NCBI GenBank assembly: GCA_937927915.1 | Contig: CALGKB010000004.1 | Location: forward strand, 124,001 to 188,000 | Length of the DNA: 64,000 nt | Direction of reading: 5' to 3' | Source of the DNA: an uncultured Pseudanabaenaceae cyanobacterium | GTDB lineage: Bacteria > Cyanobacteriota > Cyanobacteriia > Pseudanabaenales > Pseudanabaenaceae | In this document: positions 63,276 through 64,000 of the stretch, piece by piece | How positions within the stretch are numbered: position 1 is the stretch's first letter | How the letters are laid out: every line of letters begins with the position of its first letter | Position numbers and translations under genes: made by a program | Notes under the pieces: model-generated | The model's input: only the letters and a program-made list of their open reading frames with translations | Databases searched by the model: none | What the model was told of the DNA's origin: nothing

Positions 63276-63326
63276 GGCGGGGGCAGTATTCTAGAGAGGG
63301 GGAGATTTCTACCCCGCTAAAGAGGT

Positions 63327-63332
63327 TATAAT
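63327..63332 (+). promoter_or_regulatory. candidate -10 element of gyrB
   Basis: A consensus TATAAT lies 30 bases before the gyrB ATG. No good -35 is seen at the expected distance (GATTTC at 63304). Confidence 0.35.
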
Positions 63333-63362
63333 TTAGCTCTGTTCCATTGCGTGGACTTCCCT

Positions 63363-64000
63363 ATGGCAAACCCCCAAGCAGCGACAGACAACTACAGTGC
63401 TGACAAAATCCAAGTCCTAGAAGGGATCGAACACGTCCGCAAACGTCCGGGGATGTACATCGGCTCTACGGGGGCAAAGGGCTTGCACCATCTAGTCTTT
63501 GAGGTGGTGGACAACAGTGTGGATGAGTCCCTGGCGGGCTATTGCAGTCATATCATTGTGGAGGTACACCCTGATAATTCCGTCTCTGTGACCGATAACG
63601 GGCGGGGTATTCCCACAGACATTCACTCTAAAACGGGGAAATCGGCGCTGGAAACGGTGATGACAGTACTGGGGGCAGGGGGTAAATTTGGCGGTGGCGG
63701 CTACAAGGTTTCTGGCGGATTACACGGCGTGGGAGTTTCGGTTGTCAATGCTCTGTCTGAATGGGTGGAGGTGACAGTATGGCGGCAGGGGCAATGTTTT
63801 CGCCAGCGTTATGCTAGAGGCGTCCCACAAACCGAAGTGACAGTAGCTCCCGAACCCACCGATCGGCGTGGTACAAGAGTTCATTTCAAACCCGATCCTC
63901 AGATTTTCACCACAACCACTGTGTTTGACAATGCCATTTTGATTGGCAGATTGCGGGAACTGGCTTATCTCAACGGTGGGCTGAAGATTGAATACAGTGA
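63363..64000 (+). CDS. gyrB: DNA gyrase subunit B, 5' part
   Basis: The ATPase subunit of gyrase, which introduces negative supercoils. The frame opens at ATG 63363 and runs off the window after about 212 codons, so only the GHKL ATPase domain is seen. Motifs: [36 protein letters not shown] with the catalytic region, [13 protein letters not shown] and [20 protein letters not shown] with the ATP lid. It could in principle be ParE, but the N-terminus [16 protein letters not shown] favours GyrB. Confidence 0.93.
   Translation, partial: MANPQAATDNYSADKIQVLEGIEHVRKRPGMYIGSTGAKGLHHLVFEVVDNSVDESLAGYCSHIIVEVHPDNSVSVTDNGRGIPTDIHSKTGKSALETVMTVLGAGGKFGGGGYKVSGGLHGVGVSVVNALSEWVEVTVWRQGQCFRQRYARGVPQTEVTVAPEPTDRRGTRVHFKPDPQIFTTTTVFDNAILIGRLRELAYLNGGLKIEYS

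Overview
This window is chromosomal DNA of a cyanobacterium. The evidence is direct: genes for PsbX (photosystem II), Ycf66, NblA (phycobilisome degradation), Ftn2/ZipN (cell division), two Tic22-like proteins, DUF3038/DUF4335/DUF3285/DUF1997-type cyanobacterial proteins, and a very frequent CGATCG hexamer, the core of the cyanobacterial HIP1 repeat. The lineage cannot be fixed from the sequence alone. Coding density is extreme: no gene-free stretch exceeds about 150 bases, and neighbouring genes often overlap. I found no rRNA, tRNA, CRISPR array, transposase or prophage.

Layout. Bases 1-4.5 kb: 3' part of an RseP-type protease, an OmpA-like protein, a Ca2+/H+ antiporter, and a TrpD-like plus shortened MoeA-like pair. 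4.5-17.2 kb is a long minus-strand run: ftn2, an isolated pstA, a cyclic-nucleotide-binding membrane protein, a double-domain QueD-like protein, a CHASE2 histidine kinase, an LptF/G permease, a CcdA/thioredoxin pair, a small 48-residue gene, two Tic22 paralogues and two orphan ABC subunits. 17.3-23.3 kb (plus strand): dnaK, ligA, a DUF3285-like small gene, ybeY, dgkA, ilvE. 23.3-41.5 kb holds mostly housekeeping genes in alternating orientation: M16 peptidase, FAD oxidoreductase, BT1 folate transporter, folP, bcp, tsaE, ABC exporter, pyrG, sugar transferase, holA, aldo/keto reductase, trpF, an RluD-type gene, egtD, a broken PH-domain gene and argG.

41.6-51.3 kb is the most distinctive part. 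It has a B12-dependent ribonucleotide reductase (nrdJ) carrying two large inteins, then transaldolase, then a minus-strand hupE-cobW-cobG operon behind a cobalamin riboswitch. A major B12 consumer thus lies close to genes for cobalt uptake and corrin synthesis.

51.3-59 kb is a photosynthesis and signalling block: two related zinc-ribbon Ser/Thr kinases flank psbX-ycf66, followed by nblA with its own terminator and an HTH-TPR protein with an internal repeat. One of the kinases has degenerate catalytic motifs. 59-64 kb is housekeeping: a TerB/Mo-nitro_C protein, glyQ, recR, the translationally coupled rpsD-DUF3038-DUF4335 operon, and the start of gyrB, which runs off the window.

The best candidates for something little described are the twin-intein nrdJ, the QueD-like fusion with one degenerate active site, the kinase/pseudokinase pair around psbX-ycf66, the 48-residue gene, and the DUF3038-DUF4335 pair coupled to ribosomal protein S4.
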